A stretch of 30,520 bases of DNA from H2-BAC3 sp045863035 (GTDB lineage: Bacteria > Bacteroidota > Ignavibacteria > Ignavibacteriales > Ignavibacteriaceae). The number at the start of each line of letters is the position of its first letter. Positions within the stretch are counted from its first letter, which is position 1. Both the position numbers and the translations under genes were made by a program. This document shows positions 8,763 through 17,934 of the stretch, one piece after another. The stretch is from positions 1 to 30,520 of the forward strand of contig BTUV01000027.1 in the NCBI GenBank assembly GCA_045863035.1, written 5' to 3'. A model generated the notes under the pieces. That model was not told the DNA's origin. It saw only the letters and a program-made list of their open reading frames with translations, and searched no databases.

Positions 8763-9449
8763 TTACTTTATAATCAGTTTATAACCGGTTCCATGCACAG
8801 TAAGAATATACTGTGGATGATTCGGGTCCTTCTCAATCTTTTGCCGTAACCGTACCATAAAATTATCAACGGTTCTGGTGGAAGGCGCATCTTCATAACC
8901 CCAGACTTTATTAAGCAAATCATCACGAGAAACGGTCTTGTTTCGCTGGTCCCAAAGGAATTTCAGGATTTCAAACTCTTTGTGAGAAAGAGACACTTCT
9001 TTTCCTTTTTTATCAGATGCTCGGTATCCGTCAAAATCAATCCGCAGATTGCCTATCTGATATATAACCTCCCCCTCAGCGCCGGTTCCGCTGCGTCTGA
9101 GGAGCGCTTTAACACGGGCAAGCAGCTCACGCAGCCCGAATGGTTTTGTTATATAATCATCCGCCCCGAGTTCAAGACCGAGCACTTTATCAATCTCTTC
9201 ACCGCGCGCAGTGAGAAAAATAACCGGTGTCTGAACTTGCTCAGCACGAAGCCGTCTGCATACATCAAGCCCCGACATCTTCGGCATCATAACGTCCAGC
9301 AACAGTAAATGATATTCGCCTGAGAGTGCTTTAGTAAGTCCTTCTTCACCATCGGAAGCAGTATCTGCCTGATAGCCCTCAAGCTCAAGATTGTCTTTCA
9401 GACCGAGCCGCATGTGCGGCTCGTCATCAACAATCAGAATTTTTTTCAT
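8763..9449 (-). CDS. Orphan OmpR/PhoB-family response regulator
   Basis: A 228-residue transcriptional regulator. The receiver domain (1-120) has an intact site: acidic pair VDDE (Asp8/Asp9), phospho-acceptor Asp52 (LLLDVMMP), Thr80 (FLTARG) and Lys102 (TKPF). The C-terminal winged helix (about 130-228) has typical landmarks: LSHKEFEILKFLW, VSRDDLLNKVWGY, RTVDNFMVRLRQKIE and the closing VHGTGYKL. It is thus expected to bind DNA when phosphorylated. No histidine kinase gene lies next to it in the window, so its partner is encoded elsewhere. The start is two bases after the stop of the outer-membrane barrel gene, so they are co-expressed. Control of envelope genes is a natural guess but is not shown. 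Confidence 0.95.
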   Translation of the reverse strand: MKKILIVDDEPHMRLGLKDNLELEGYQADTASDGEEGLTKALSGEYHLLLLDVMMPKMSGLDVCRRLRAEQVQTPVIFLTARGEEIDKVLGLELGADDYITKPFGLRELLARVKALLRRSGTGAEGEVIYQIGNLRIDFDGYRASDKKGKEVSLSHKEFEILKFLWDQRNKTVSRDDLLNKVWGYEDAPSTRTVDNFMVRLRQKIEKDPNHPQYILTVHGTGYKLIIK

Positions 9450-9451
9450 AA

Positions 9452-10771
9452 TCAGAAATTGATTGGCATCAGGAACGAAACACGCGGCTCAATCCTTTTC
9501 TGGCTTTTATAGGAAAGTACATTGTCGCTGCCGTCACGAACCGGTTCAAATGTCCAGTGATAAACCATCGATACCAACAGATACGGATACGGTTTGTACC
9601 CGACTTCACTGTACATATACGAACGATCATCAAGTGAAAACATTGCGCCCTCGTTTTCGATATTTACTTTGTCATAACCCGCGCGGAACGTGAAAGGTAA
9701 TTGATCGGTAGTTACTTCGGCACGCAGATGAAGCTGACCGCTTTTAGGATCAAAATCGGTTCTCTGGTAACTGCCGGTAACCGCAACCATATTGGCAGCA
9801 GTTATTCCAAGCGAGCCATATATACCGCGGTCAGTTGAGGTAACAGCTGAGAGCTGCTTAATTTTACTTACAACACTGCCTCCGATAACTTTGAACCGTT
9901 CAATTTCATACAAAGAATTGAAATACGCCGGCATATACTGATCATTCATCCATCTTCTTTCAAGACGGACAGCGGCTGAGATGAGTCCCATACCACTAAA
10001 GGAAAAGACGGCTCCGGTTGAAGCACCATCTCCGAAATCCATTACTTTTGAATAGTCAGCATATAAATCTATATTCAGGATTGACGTCCTTACTACCGGA
10101 AGACCGAGGTCAATGCCGTATATCTGCGTTGACTTACGGTCGTTTAATGATACAAATTCATTAGTTACAGGATCTATATATCCCGAAAGCACTCCCGCAT
10201 ACTTGTTAAAATCTGAGGCAAATGAAGCACCGACTTCAAGCTTTCCGAGAACAGGTATTTTCGAAAATGTAGTAAACTGTAAGGGGCGTACATATCCGCG
10301 TAACCCAAGCACACCCCCCTGGCTGAAGTCACTGTACATTGATTCAACACCAAACTTCTCGAAATCAAGATCAAGCGCAAGACCTAAACTCCTCTTATCA
10401 ATAGAAGGACTGTTATTATACTGATTAACGATGGTTCCATGACCAAGTGAATAATTATCCAGAACACCGGCGCTCACATAGACGGGGTCTTTTTTCTGTC
10501 CGTAGCGTATATACTTTATGATTGACAGAAAATCAGATGCATCGTTAAAATTTTCCTTCCGGATGCTGCCGGTTGAATCAAAATCCAGACGGAGATCCAG
10601 ACCGACACCAAACTTCCCGATTGAAAAATCAGGCGCCAGACGGAAGGAATAAAACGCATTTCCGTCAATAAAATTGAGCCCGACACCGCCGGTTACATTG
10701 CCGCTGCTGGTTTTCTGCGGGAATAACATTGCAGAAAAAAGCGCCATAATAACGATAACCTTGAATTTCAT
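9452..10771 (-). CDS. Outer-membrane beta-barrel protein of unknown function
   Basis: About 439 residues from the ATG at 10771, chosen because AAGGAG lies six bases upstream and the product then starts with a signal peptide (MKFKVIVIMALFSAMLFPQ); the open frame reaches 10822. The mature part is a succession of alternating polar/hydrophobic strands with aromatic girdle residues and Gly (FYSFRLAPDFSIG, FGVGLDLRLDFDS, LLVSMVYHWTFEP). It ends in Phe (VSFLMPINF), as outer-membrane barrels do. I do not recognise the family; it does not look like PorV or a TonB receptor. It heads a unit with the response regulator and HisN-like gene, 69 bases beyond the C25 peptidase stop. TAAGTTTG on the minus strand (10811-10818) could be a -7 promoter element, but a paired TTG is not found at the right distance. 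Confidence 0.8.
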   Translation of the reverse strand: MKFKVIVIMALFSAMLFPQKTSSGNVTGGVGLNFIDGNAFYSFRLAPDFSIGKFGVGLDLRLDFDSTGSIRKENFNDASDFLSIIKYIRYGQKKDPVYVSAGVLDNYSLGHGTIVNQYNNSPSIDKRSLGLALDLDFEKFGVESMYSDFSQGGVLGLRGYVRPLQFTTFSKIPVLGKLEVGASFASDFNKYAGVLSGYIDPVTNEFVSLNDRKSTQIYGIDLGLPVVRTSILNIDLYADYSKVMDFGDGASTGAVFSFSGMGLISAAVRLERRWMNDQYMPAYFNSLYEIERFKVIGGSVVSKIKQLSAVTSTDRGIYGSLGITAANMVAVTGSYQRTDFDPKSGQLHLRAEVTTDQLPFTFRAGYDKVNIENEGAMFSLDDRSYMYSEVGYKPYPYLLVSMVYHWTFEPVRDGSDNVLSYKSQKRIEPRVSFLMPINF

Positions 10772-10777
10772 AGAATT

Positions 10778-10783
10778 CTCCTT
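10778..10783 (-). promoter_or_regulatory. Shine-Dalgarno sequence fixing the barrel-protein start
   Basis: AAGGAG on the minus strand, six bases before the ATG at 10771. It is one of the best ribosome-binding sites in the window and rules out starts further upstream in the same frame. Confidence 0.85.
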
Positions 10784-10784
10784 A

Positions 10785-10838
10785 AAACAAAAAAAAACAA
10801 TTTGATACTGCAAACTTAACATTTATCCGGATTGCAGT
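10785..10838 (-). terminator. Possible weak terminator after the C25 peptidase gene
   Basis: A 7-bp inverted repeat (ACTGCAA at 10807-10813, TTGCAGT at 10832-10838) with an 18-base loop is followed on the minus strand, after seven bases, by a run of T residues (A run at 10789-10797). The loop is long and the T tract is displaced, so partial read-through into the barrel gene is likely if this works at all. Confidence 0.25.
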
Positions 10839-10840
10839 CA

Positions 10841-13800
10841 TTATCTCACTATTGCAAGTTTTTTAGTTGTGCGCTCGGTCTTGCCTCCGGCTTTAATTTT
10901 TACCGTATAAATATACGTTCCGCTGGCAAGCGGGTCACCATCCTGGTCCCGACCGTCAAAAAAGACGCGGTTAAAGTCATATTTCATATCGCTGCCCGAA
11001 AGTTTTATGGTTCTGAGAAGACGACCTGAAACCGCGAATATCTGAATTTCTCCCTCTTCCGGTAAACGCCCAAGAATAAAGGTAAAATAAAGTTCGCCTG
11101 AGGAGGGGTTAGGATATGTATAAAGATCTGTAATGCGTAGTTCATCAGAAATCAGGAAAGTTCTGGTTTCAGTGCCCTGTACCACAGAAGCGCCAATTGC
11201 ATCCTTTGCTTCTACCCTCAAAGAATATGCACCGGAGGAAAGAGCCGGAGTATAAATCAGCTTCATCTTGGGATTTGATGTGCTATAAACAGCTTCGAGG
11301 ACACCCGGCGCATAAACCACTTCTTCTTCATCAAGAAAGAGCTTAATTGAAGCCGGATCTGTTACAGGCAGAAGTGAAGCATCATATAACCCAATCTCGA
11401 ATTCCGGATTTGCCGGTATCAGCTCTCCGTCAAAGAAATCCTTTCCATTCTGCTTTACGGTGATGTACGGCTGAGCAGTATCCGGCAGTATATAAAAAGG
11501 GATACTGTATGTATTATTATCTTCAAATACCTCACGCAGCGTGTTTTTTGAGTCAACTGTTACCTGAAGCTGTCTGTTCTGCTGCCCGATTGATCCGGAA
11601 TAATTAATAACAAATTTCTTTCGCTCGCCGTTACCGATGCCATATACAGGAAAGTGTGATACGGTATCAGTTGAATTATCGGGGAACCGTATTACAACCG
11701 AAACATAAAAAGTATCCGCGACAGCTCCCCCCGCGTTAGAGACTGTGATACTCACCGGTGCAGGTTCACCAATCCGGAGTGTATCTTTCTGAATACTCAC
11801 CGATTGATAATTCACACCAACCTCCGGCAGATCATCCCAGTTGATGCCAAGATACTCAAGGACAGGCGAAGAACCATCAGGCGCAGCAGTGAAGTCTGTT
11901 CTTATCTGCATTTTAGGATATATATCCGGATTGATACCGCTCAGCGGAAAATCAGCAGTACTACCCGGAAAACTAAACAGAGAATCCTTGGTGCCGTCTG
12001 CTTTAATGCCAAACCCGGCAACTGTTAAAGAAGCTCCTGAAGGAATGAATGCACTTGCAAACATATTATTCCAGGTATTGTTTGAAGTAATTTCCTGAGT
12101 AACGAGTGAACCGTTTTTCTGCCCTTTAAAGAATGTGGTATCAAGTGACAGCAGATTAGTATAGTAAGCAGATTCAACTTTTTCATATACTGAGCCCGCC
12201 GCTGCACCTTTTCTGCCAAAAAGAACAAACGGCGTGCGGAATCCAACATTATTTATTTTAACAGAACCCAAAGAGCTTATTGCCGCGCGCAAACGTGAAT
12301 TCAGATTAGAACTGCCATCATCCATAACACAGATTGCAACGTATTTTCCGGCAGGCAGATTTTCAATTAACTGTGCCATTGCATTGGCCTCGTTTACATC
12401 AAAACCATAATTATAGGTTTTGGCCGTATCAACCGACAGAGTTACAGAATCAATGACTGCCAGCCCCATACCCCACCCGAATGTATTACTCAACAGATTA
12501 ACTCCATTGAGAGTAATGCTCCCGAATTTGCTAAAATTACCACCCCCGGAAACTACTTCATACTTTAGTGTGTCAATTTTGAGCTTTAACCCGGCGGTGA
12601 AGTTTACCCCTTCTAATGATTGCATCCGAAATGAATATTCATCTTCGAGTAAAAAGTCCGACTCTCTTGTGCCTTTATAAAAAGAAGCCGCAGAGCCCCA
12701 AAGAGTATCCCCATAAAATACTCCGGTTCTGAACCAGTAGCGCTTTCCGGAGTTAAGATCACTCAGATTAAAGGCCGTGAAGAATGTATCTAAAACCGAC
12801 TGACGTAAATTTGCCGACAAAAATGAGGGCACTGTATCATGCTGTAGAAACATAGAACTGTTTCCCGGAGAAAAAACAGTGTTAAGTGTTCTAACAGAAG
12901 GACTTGCATATCCGAAAAATTCACCTGATGCAAGCGGACGTACTGATCGTGATGCTACAAAATAATTATAGCTGATTGCATTATCATCTTCATAGATTTC
13001 ATTAACACTGCCATAAAGATCAAGAATAATCTCAATCTTATGCTCGCCGGGTCTGTTTTTTGAAGGGACTAAAAAATTCAAAGTGTCGCTCAAGACAGGA
13101 ATGTTTTTTGTATAATAGGTCTGTCCGGCGATTGTGTCATTATAAATATATGATACCTTAACAGAAAAAGTATCAGAAAGCACGGTTCCGAGATTATTAT
13201 ATACCAGCTTGAAGGAAACTGAATCACTCTGTTCATCAGGGAACTGAGTCAGCTGATATAACTGGCTGCGGTTCTGCTGCAAATTTGGCTTTGTTGGCAG
13301 GGCAATCCGGACGACGGGGTCCCCAGAAAGCAGGTTAGTTAACGCAAATATCTTATATACACCAGTCGAACCAAGCCGGTTAAACATTTTTCGCTTCGCC
13401 TCAAGGTGGAGCCGCCCCAGGTTAACAACACTGTCCTTTAGTATTGATTCATAAAAATACTTAGAAACATTGAGTGTTGTTGAAGTAAAACCAAGTGATG
13501 AATTGCCGATATATCCGATTGACTGCCCCTCATTAATAAACAATGCACCAAATGCTTCAACATCCGGTTCCGCAAATTTATTGGTTGAGCATCCGAAATC
13601 AGTAACAAGCGGGCTTTTGTTGTATTTGTTCTTCAGATGATCTGGGTCAGAAATTGAATTATCCCAGGTACGGGTACCGGAATGTCCGAGATAAGAAATA
13701 AATAGTCCTCCTTCTGAAATTGAATTTCTAATATAGGAGGGAGGATAAGGTCCAAAATCACTGGTCGGAGTTACTGTCTTATAAAAATGATCATACGCCA

Positions 13801-16165
13801 GGTTAAACGGATTAATATTTGTATAATTATCAATTATATACTGGTTCGCTCTCCTGATTTCCAAAAGCTCCGGCTCATTGTTTCCGTCTCCCGAAGAAAA
13901 GAAGAGAGCCCGTTTATTCCACTGATCATATCTCTGATCTATATAGAGGCGGTGTTTGTTCAGGTAATTTGTAACATCAGCGTCGGTTTTTGCCGGCAGT
14001 CTGCCAATGTAAAAATTCTGCTGATAGGAACCGGAATCATGCATGGCATACCAGGTATCACTTACCGGTTCGCCAAAGGAGGGGACAAGATTCGGATTGA
14101 CTTCTACTCCCCTCAGTTTATAAATAAATCTGTTAAAGTCATAATTCGCTGAGCCGATAAGCGTAACATAATCAAGAGTCTGAGGTGTTGTTTTTCCTGC
14201 CTGAAGCCGCAGAAAATGTTTCAATCCCTCAGGATCAGGATACCCAAAACTAAATTCGTCAAAAATATCAGAGGTAAAGAATAACCCGGTTGTCAGATTA
14301 TACTCACTTCTGATAAAATCTGCATATTCTCCGGCCGAAGACGCAAGGTAAGGATGAGTAACCGCTATATATTTATAAGAAACTGCATCCGCCCTGATAT
14401 TTTTAAATTGCTTAACATAATCAAAAACCGGTCTAAGAGTTTTACTCCCTGTTACAAGGAAATAATCATCGGTTGAGAACAGAGTATCAGCGAAAAGAAG
14501 AGTATTGCCTGCCATCTGAAACCCCGTGAACTTACGCGGTTCCGGACCATGCCGATACAAAACAACATCGGAGGATGTAACATTTTCAATGCGAAGATAA
14601 CGTGGCTGCACTAAAAAAGTGTCTCGTATTCTGAAAGTAATCGAATCATTAATCGCCCGCAGGGAGCGCGGATATTCGTATTCTATCCAATCATACGAAA
14701 AAAAATTCGGGTCAAGACCGTTCGCATAATTTGTAAAACCAAATGAGTTGGTTCCACTGTTAATCAGTGATGAGTTAAAATACCCGCCGGCAACCACAAC
14801 ATCATTTCTGTTAACCACTTGTGTATCAATCGTTACACCATTTATTTTAACAGCAATATTGTGAGAATTGGTTGTGACCGGTGAACCTACCGATACTGTC
14901 TTAAAAAAAACAGAGCCGAGTTTTCCGCTGACAAGATTTGATGCCTCAAATGTCTGCGACAATGTACCGGGAAACAACCAGCTCCAGACAAATGATTTAT
15001 AGGGCATGAACTCCGGATTCTGATTGTCAACTACATTTACACCTAACTGCTGAAAGAATGAGTTGGTTTCTCTGTGCTCAAAATATGTGTAATGTGAAAC
15101 TGTATCGGTCAGACCCGGCGTAAAATTACTTTCAATAATTCTTTTTCCGTTGGTAATTCCCCAGGTAAGAAAATATATTGTTGAATCGGAAAATTTATTC
15201 AGATAATCTTTGTATATCTCATTATGTGCGTTAGGAATCCGGTAATCCGGGTTATAGTTTCTGACCGCGGTAAACTCGATGTAATCACTATTATCAAACG
15301 AGTTATCTCCCTCACCATAAACAAACAGAGGATATTCACTGCCTGAGGTATATAACTGAAAAGTCTTTGGATTGATGCCGGTGACAGAAACTCCCAAAGT
15401 GGTAAAGTCTGCCGGAGTGATTCTGTAAACGCCATCTTTGCCGATTTTTAACTTAATATATACCGCTCCATAATTAATCCAGCCGCCTGTGGTATCAGAT
15501 ACAACGCGGCGGGTGGCAACACGGAAATCCCCGGCAAAAGCCGAATTGATTATCATATCCGAAAGATACTCATCAAAATCCGACTTTTTTTCGATAGGCA
15601 GTAGCCGGTAAGCATTAAGACTGCCTGTTTCTACAAAAACCTCAAAGCTGCTATGCTCAATAATTTTATTTTGCTCAGGAATATATTCAACAGGTAAAAT
15701 AGTAATATCAACACAGTAAAAATCACGCAGGCGATATACTTCTGAAACCAGCACACGCTCGGCTGGCGAATAACTCAGACCAGCCGGAAGTAATATTTTT
15801 TCTTCAGTAAATGAACTGTCACCAACTGCCGTAAGTTTTGGGTAAAATGAAGGTATTGCGTTTCCAAATTCCGTTCTGGTATTTGAGAAGAACCGGACAG
15901 ACGGTTTTTTGTTTTGCGGGAGGGCAATGGTAAATGAGAAGAGAGGAAGCCGCGGATTTCCGGGTTTTGAATACTCATTCGTCTCCTGGTACTCTCTAAT
16001 AGTAAATTTTCCCTCAGTCCGAAGGAGTGCTTGAAATGAAATCTGATCAAAAGAGAGTTTGAACCCTCCATTTTCAGCAGTTATTTTAGGTGATAAATCG
16101 CCACCAGAAAGAACCGTAGATCCAGTCAGACAAAACAAAACAATTAAATAAAAAAACCTATTCAC
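10841..16165 (-). CDS. Giant C25 (gingipain-family) cysteine peptidase with ILEI-like domain and T9SS sorting domain, PorU-like
   Basis: 1774 residues from a GTG at 16165 with AGAGG five bases upstream (16171-16175). Order: signal peptide (1-20), pro-region, PorU-like strand-rich domain (about 225-330), then a C25 catalytic domain (about 590-960). His828 (FISYLGHSG) and Cys859 (TDFGCSTN) lie 31 residues apart, close to the gingipain spacing. CARDB-like folds occur at about 985-1100 and 1455-1570. Between them (about 1180-1335) is a stretch resembling ILEI/PANDER domains (GLAVIDS, FDVNEANAMAQLIENLPAGKY, FGRKGAA). The last 100 residues are a type A T9SS sorting domain (TYPNPSSGELYF, LASGTYIYTVK, KKLAIVR). 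PorU itself is the sortase that removes such domains and attaches cargo to A-LPS. Whether this is that sortase or a secreted cargo peptidase cannot be settled here. It overlaps the GT26 gene by eight bases. Confidence 0.88.
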   Translation of the reverse strand: MNRFFYLIVLFCLTGSTVLSGGDLSPKITAENGGFKLSFDQISFQALLRTEGKFTIREYQETNEYSKPGNPRLPLFSFTIALPQNKKPSVRFFSNTRTEFGNAIPSFYPKLTAVGDSSFTEEKILLPAGLSYSPAERVLVSEVYRLRDFYCVDITILPVEYIPEQNKIIEHSSFEVFVETGSLNAYRLLPIEKKSDFDEYLSDMIINSAFAGDFRVATRRVVSDTTGGWINYGAVYIKLKIGKDGVYRITPADFTTLGVSVTGINPKTFQLYTSGSEYPLFVYGEGDNSFDNSDYIEFTAVRNYNPDYRIPNAHNEIYKDYLNKFSDSTIYFLTWGITNGKRIIESNFTPGLTDTVSHYTYFEHRETNSFFQQLGVNVVDNQNPEFMPYKSFVWSWLFPGTLSQTFEASNLVSGKLGSVFFKTVSVGSPVTTNSHNIAVKINGVTIDTQVVNRNDVVVAGGYFNSSLINSGTNSFGFTNYANGLDPNFFSYDWIEYEYPRSLRAINDSITFRIRDTFLVQPRYLRIENVTSSDVVLYRHGPEPRKFTGFQMAGNTLLFADTLFSTDDYFLVTGSKTLRPVFDYVKQFKNIRADAVSYKYIAVTHPYLASSAGEYADFIRSEYNLTTGLFFTSDIFDEFSFGYPDPEGLKHFLRLQAGKTTPQTLDYVTLIGSANYDFNRFIYKLRGVEVNPNLVPSFGEPVSDTWYAMHDSGSYQQNFYIGRLPAKTDADVTNYLNKHRLYIDQRYDQWNKRALFFSSGDGNNEPELLEIRRANQYIIDNYTNINPFNLAYDHFYKTVTPTSDFGPYPPSYIRNSISEGGLFISYLGHSGTRTWDNSISDPDHLKNKYNKSPLVTDFGCSTNKFAEPDVEAFGALFINEGQSIGYIGNSSLGFTSTTLNVSKYFYESILKDSVVNLGRLHLEAKRKMFNRLGSTGVYKIFALTNLLSGDPVVRIALPTKPNLQQNRSQLYQLTQFPDEQSDSVSFKLVYNNLGTVLSDTFSVKVSYIYNDTIAGQTYYTKNIPVLSDTLNFLVPSKNRPGEHKIEIILDLYGSVNEIYEDDNAISYNYFVASRSVRPLASGEFFGYASPSVRTLNTVFSPGNSSMFLQHDTVPSFLSANLRQSVLDTFFTAFNLSDLNSGKRYWFRTGVFYGDTLWGSAASFYKGTRESDFLLEDEYSFRMQSLEGVNFTAGLKLKIDTLKYEVVSGGGNFSKFGSITLNGVNLLSNTFGWGMGLAVIDSVTLSVDTAKTYNYGFDVNEANAMAQLIENLPAGKYVAICVMDDGSSNLNSRLRAAISSLGSVKINNVGFRTPFVLFGRKGAAAGSVYEKVESAYYTNLLSLDTTFFKGQKNGSLVTQEITSNNTWNNMFASAFIPSGASLTVAGFGIKADGTKDSLFSFPGSTADFPLSGINPDIYPKMQIRTDFTAAPDGSSPVLEYLGINWDDLPEVGVNYQSVSIQKDTLRIGEPAPVSITVSNAGGAVADTFYVSVVIRFPDNSTDTVSHFPVYGIGNGERKKFVINYSGSIGQQNRQLQVTVDSKNTLREVFEDNNTYSIPFYILPDTAQPYITVKQNGKDFFDGELIPANPEFEIGLYDASLLPVTDPASIKLFLDEEEVVYAPGVLEAVYSTSNPKMKLIYTPALSSGAYSLRVEAKDAIGASVVQGTETRTFLISDELRITDLYTYPNPSSGELYFTFILGRLPEEGEIQIFAVSGRLLRTIKLSGSDMKYDFNRVFFDGRDQDGDPLASGTYIYTVKIKAGGKTERTTKKLAIVR

Positions 16166-16886
16166 TTTTTCCTCTGAATTTTTGCATTACCACCATAAAT
16201 AGAAAAACGGGCATCCAGATCAGATAACGCTTCCATAATCTGACCGGATCTGAAAAAAGCCGGACCGCCCATTCAAATCCTGCTTTCTGTATAAAACTGT
16301 TCCCCCTCTTTTTTGTGCCTGACAGAACCTTTAAACCTTCGCCAACCGCCAGATACAAAGCCGCGGGAAGACGCTCCCAATTGTCGGCTATCCAGGTTTC
16401 CTGTTTTGGTACACCCAACCCAACCAAAACCAAATCAGGTTTCAGCTTGGATATCTCCTCAGGCAGCCGGTTGGAGTAACTAAATCCGGCACTCATTCCG
16501 GCTATTTTTAAAGTAGGATACCTCTCCGGGATGCACCGCAAAGTTTCTATCGTATCTCCAAAAATAAAAAGAGCCCACTGCTTTTCAATAGCTTTTTCGA
16601 TTAAAAGAGGGTAGAAATCTGAGCCGGTCATCCTCCTTTTTAGTCTTTCGTAGTTCAAAAACCTTGCGGCAAGTGATATACCAACCCCATCAGAATGAAT
16701 TAGAATAAATCTCTGTAGTGCGCATCGGTATTTCGGGGATGCGCGAAAGTTCATTATACAGGCAGCATTTGCATAAGTAATCGCGGTTTTTTCAGATCTT
16801 GAAACCAGCTTTTCTATCTCTGATAATAGCCCAGAGTAGTGAAATGAATTTACCGGAAGACCAAGTATAAAGTACTTTTCAGTCAT
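16158..16886 (-). CDS. WecG/TagA/CpsF-family glycosyltransferase (GT26)
   Basis: A 242-residue GT26 enzyme. Family hallmarks are YANAACIMNF, LIHSDGVGISLAARF, RMTGSDFYP, VLVGLGVPKQETWI and the C-terminal FIQKAGFEWAVRLFSDPVRLWKRYL. Members add a sugar, typically N-acetylmannosamine or its uronic acid, to undecaprenyl-diphosphate-GlcNAc on the inner face of the membrane, the second step of many cell-surface glycans. The hydrophobic tail (LIWMPVFLFMVVMQ) fits the membrane-associating C-terminus known for the family. The actual donor cannot be read from sequence. It overlaps its neighbours by eight bases on each side (GT4 upstream, C25 peptidase downstream), the last sugar gene of the cluster. No initiating phospho-sugar transferase is seen nearby. 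Confidence 0.93.
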   Translation of the reverse strand: MTEKYFILGLPVNSFHYSGLLSEIEKLVSRSEKTAITYANAACIMNFRASPKYRCALQRFILIHSDGVGISLAARFLNYERLKRRMTGSDFYPLLIEKAIEKQWALFIFGDTIETLRCIPERYPTLKIAGMSAGFSYSNRLPEEISKLKPDLVLVGLGVPKQETWIADNWERLPAALYLAVGEGLKVLSGTKKRGNSFIQKAGFEWAVRLFSDPVRLWKRYLIWMPVFLFMVVMQKFRGKSE

Positions 16887-17934
16887 CTTCTCTTACAGCC
16901 CTGGAATAAATTTCGTCCAGCGCAGCTATGTGAAGTCCGGCTGTATATCCTGACAAAACCTTTGCATGGAGGTTTTCGCCCCAGGTTTTTATTACCTGCT
17001 TTGAATTTGCCGCCAAAACAACCTCATCTTTTAATGCTGTAACACTTTCCGGCTGAATCAAACGACCGGTAAAACCATCATCAATCAGTTCTGTTATTCC
17101 ATCAACTGCTGCAGCAATGACCGGCAGCTTAAACAGACCACACTCAAGCAGTACATAGGGAAAAGGATCGATTCTGGAAGGAAGTAAAAACAGGTCAATT
17201 TCAGAATATACCGGACTGATATCGCGAACGCTTCCTATGAATTCACAGTATGCCGGATGCTCAGTCTGAAATTCTGCAACATTTGACTCCTGTTCGCCTG
17301 AGCCGGCAATAACAATCTTAAATTCAAATCTTTCATTAATAAGCCCGCGAAGTGCCTGCAGCAGAATATCAATTCCTTTTTCATAAGATAACCGCCCAAT
17401 GAAACCAAGTGTGAATATCTTATCCGGCCGGGACTTCACTTCCCTTATGTTATAAAGCTCCGGGTCTATTCCATTCTTTAACACTATTACTTTTCCCTCT
17501 TCAATAGAAAAGTAAGAGAGCAGGTGCTGCTTTACACTGTTACTTACCGCCAGGATATTTTCAGAGCGATAGCTCAACCACCGTTTCCCTCTAACGATGC
17601 TGTGGACAGTTGTAATAGTTCTGACACCTGCAAACGGACGCAGCAGATTAGCCAGAAAATCACCGTACCTGTGATGTGAATGTATAATCTGAATCTGATA
17701 CTTTCTGATAACTTTTACCAGACGAATCAAATCACTAAATACAGCAAACAATCCTGGAGTACGCGAAAGAAACGTAATGTTTATTGATTCGTTTCTTAAA
17801 ACCTGGTCTGCCTCACCCGCCCTTACCATTACAATATATCTGTGCTGCATCTGTTCACTTCGGCAAACAGTAAGCAGATAGCGTGTAATGCCGCAGGAGT
17901 ATTTAAGTTCAGTATGAAGGTGCAGGATATTCAT
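16879..17934 (-). CDS. GT4-family glycosyltransferase
   Basis: 351 residues with the GT-B fold of family GT4. The N-terminal half opens with MNILHLHTELKYSCGITRYLL and contains IIHSHHRYGDFLA. The C-terminal nucleotide-sugar half shows LGFIGRLSYEKGIDILLQAL, VIAGSG and LLPSRIDPFPYVLLECG, where the usual E-x7-E motif reads D-x7-E. An Asp in the first position is conservative but unusual. Retaining transfer from an activated sugar to a lipid-linked glycan at the cytoplasmic membrane is expected; donor and linkage are unknown. Its start overlaps the GT2 stop by one base (TGATG) and its end overlaps the GT26 start by eight, so it belongs to the polysaccharide operon. Confidence 0.92.
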   Translation of the reverse strand: MNILHLHTELKYSCGITRYLLTVCRSEQMQHRYIVMVRAGEADQVLRNESINITFLSRTPGLFAVFSDLIRLVKVIRKYQIQIIHSHHRYGDFLANLLRPFAGVRTITTVHSIVRGKRWLSYRSENILAVSNSVKQHLLSYFSIEEGKVIVLKNGIDPELYNIREVKSRPDKIFTLGFIGRLSYEKGIDILLQALRGLINERFEFKIVIAGSGEQESNVAEFQTEHPAYCEFIGSVRDISPVYSEIDLFLLPSRIDPFPYVLLECGLFKLPVIAAAVDGITELIDDGFTGRLIQPESVTALKDEVVLAANSKQVIKTWGENLHAKVLSGYTAGLHIAALDEIYSRAVREDD

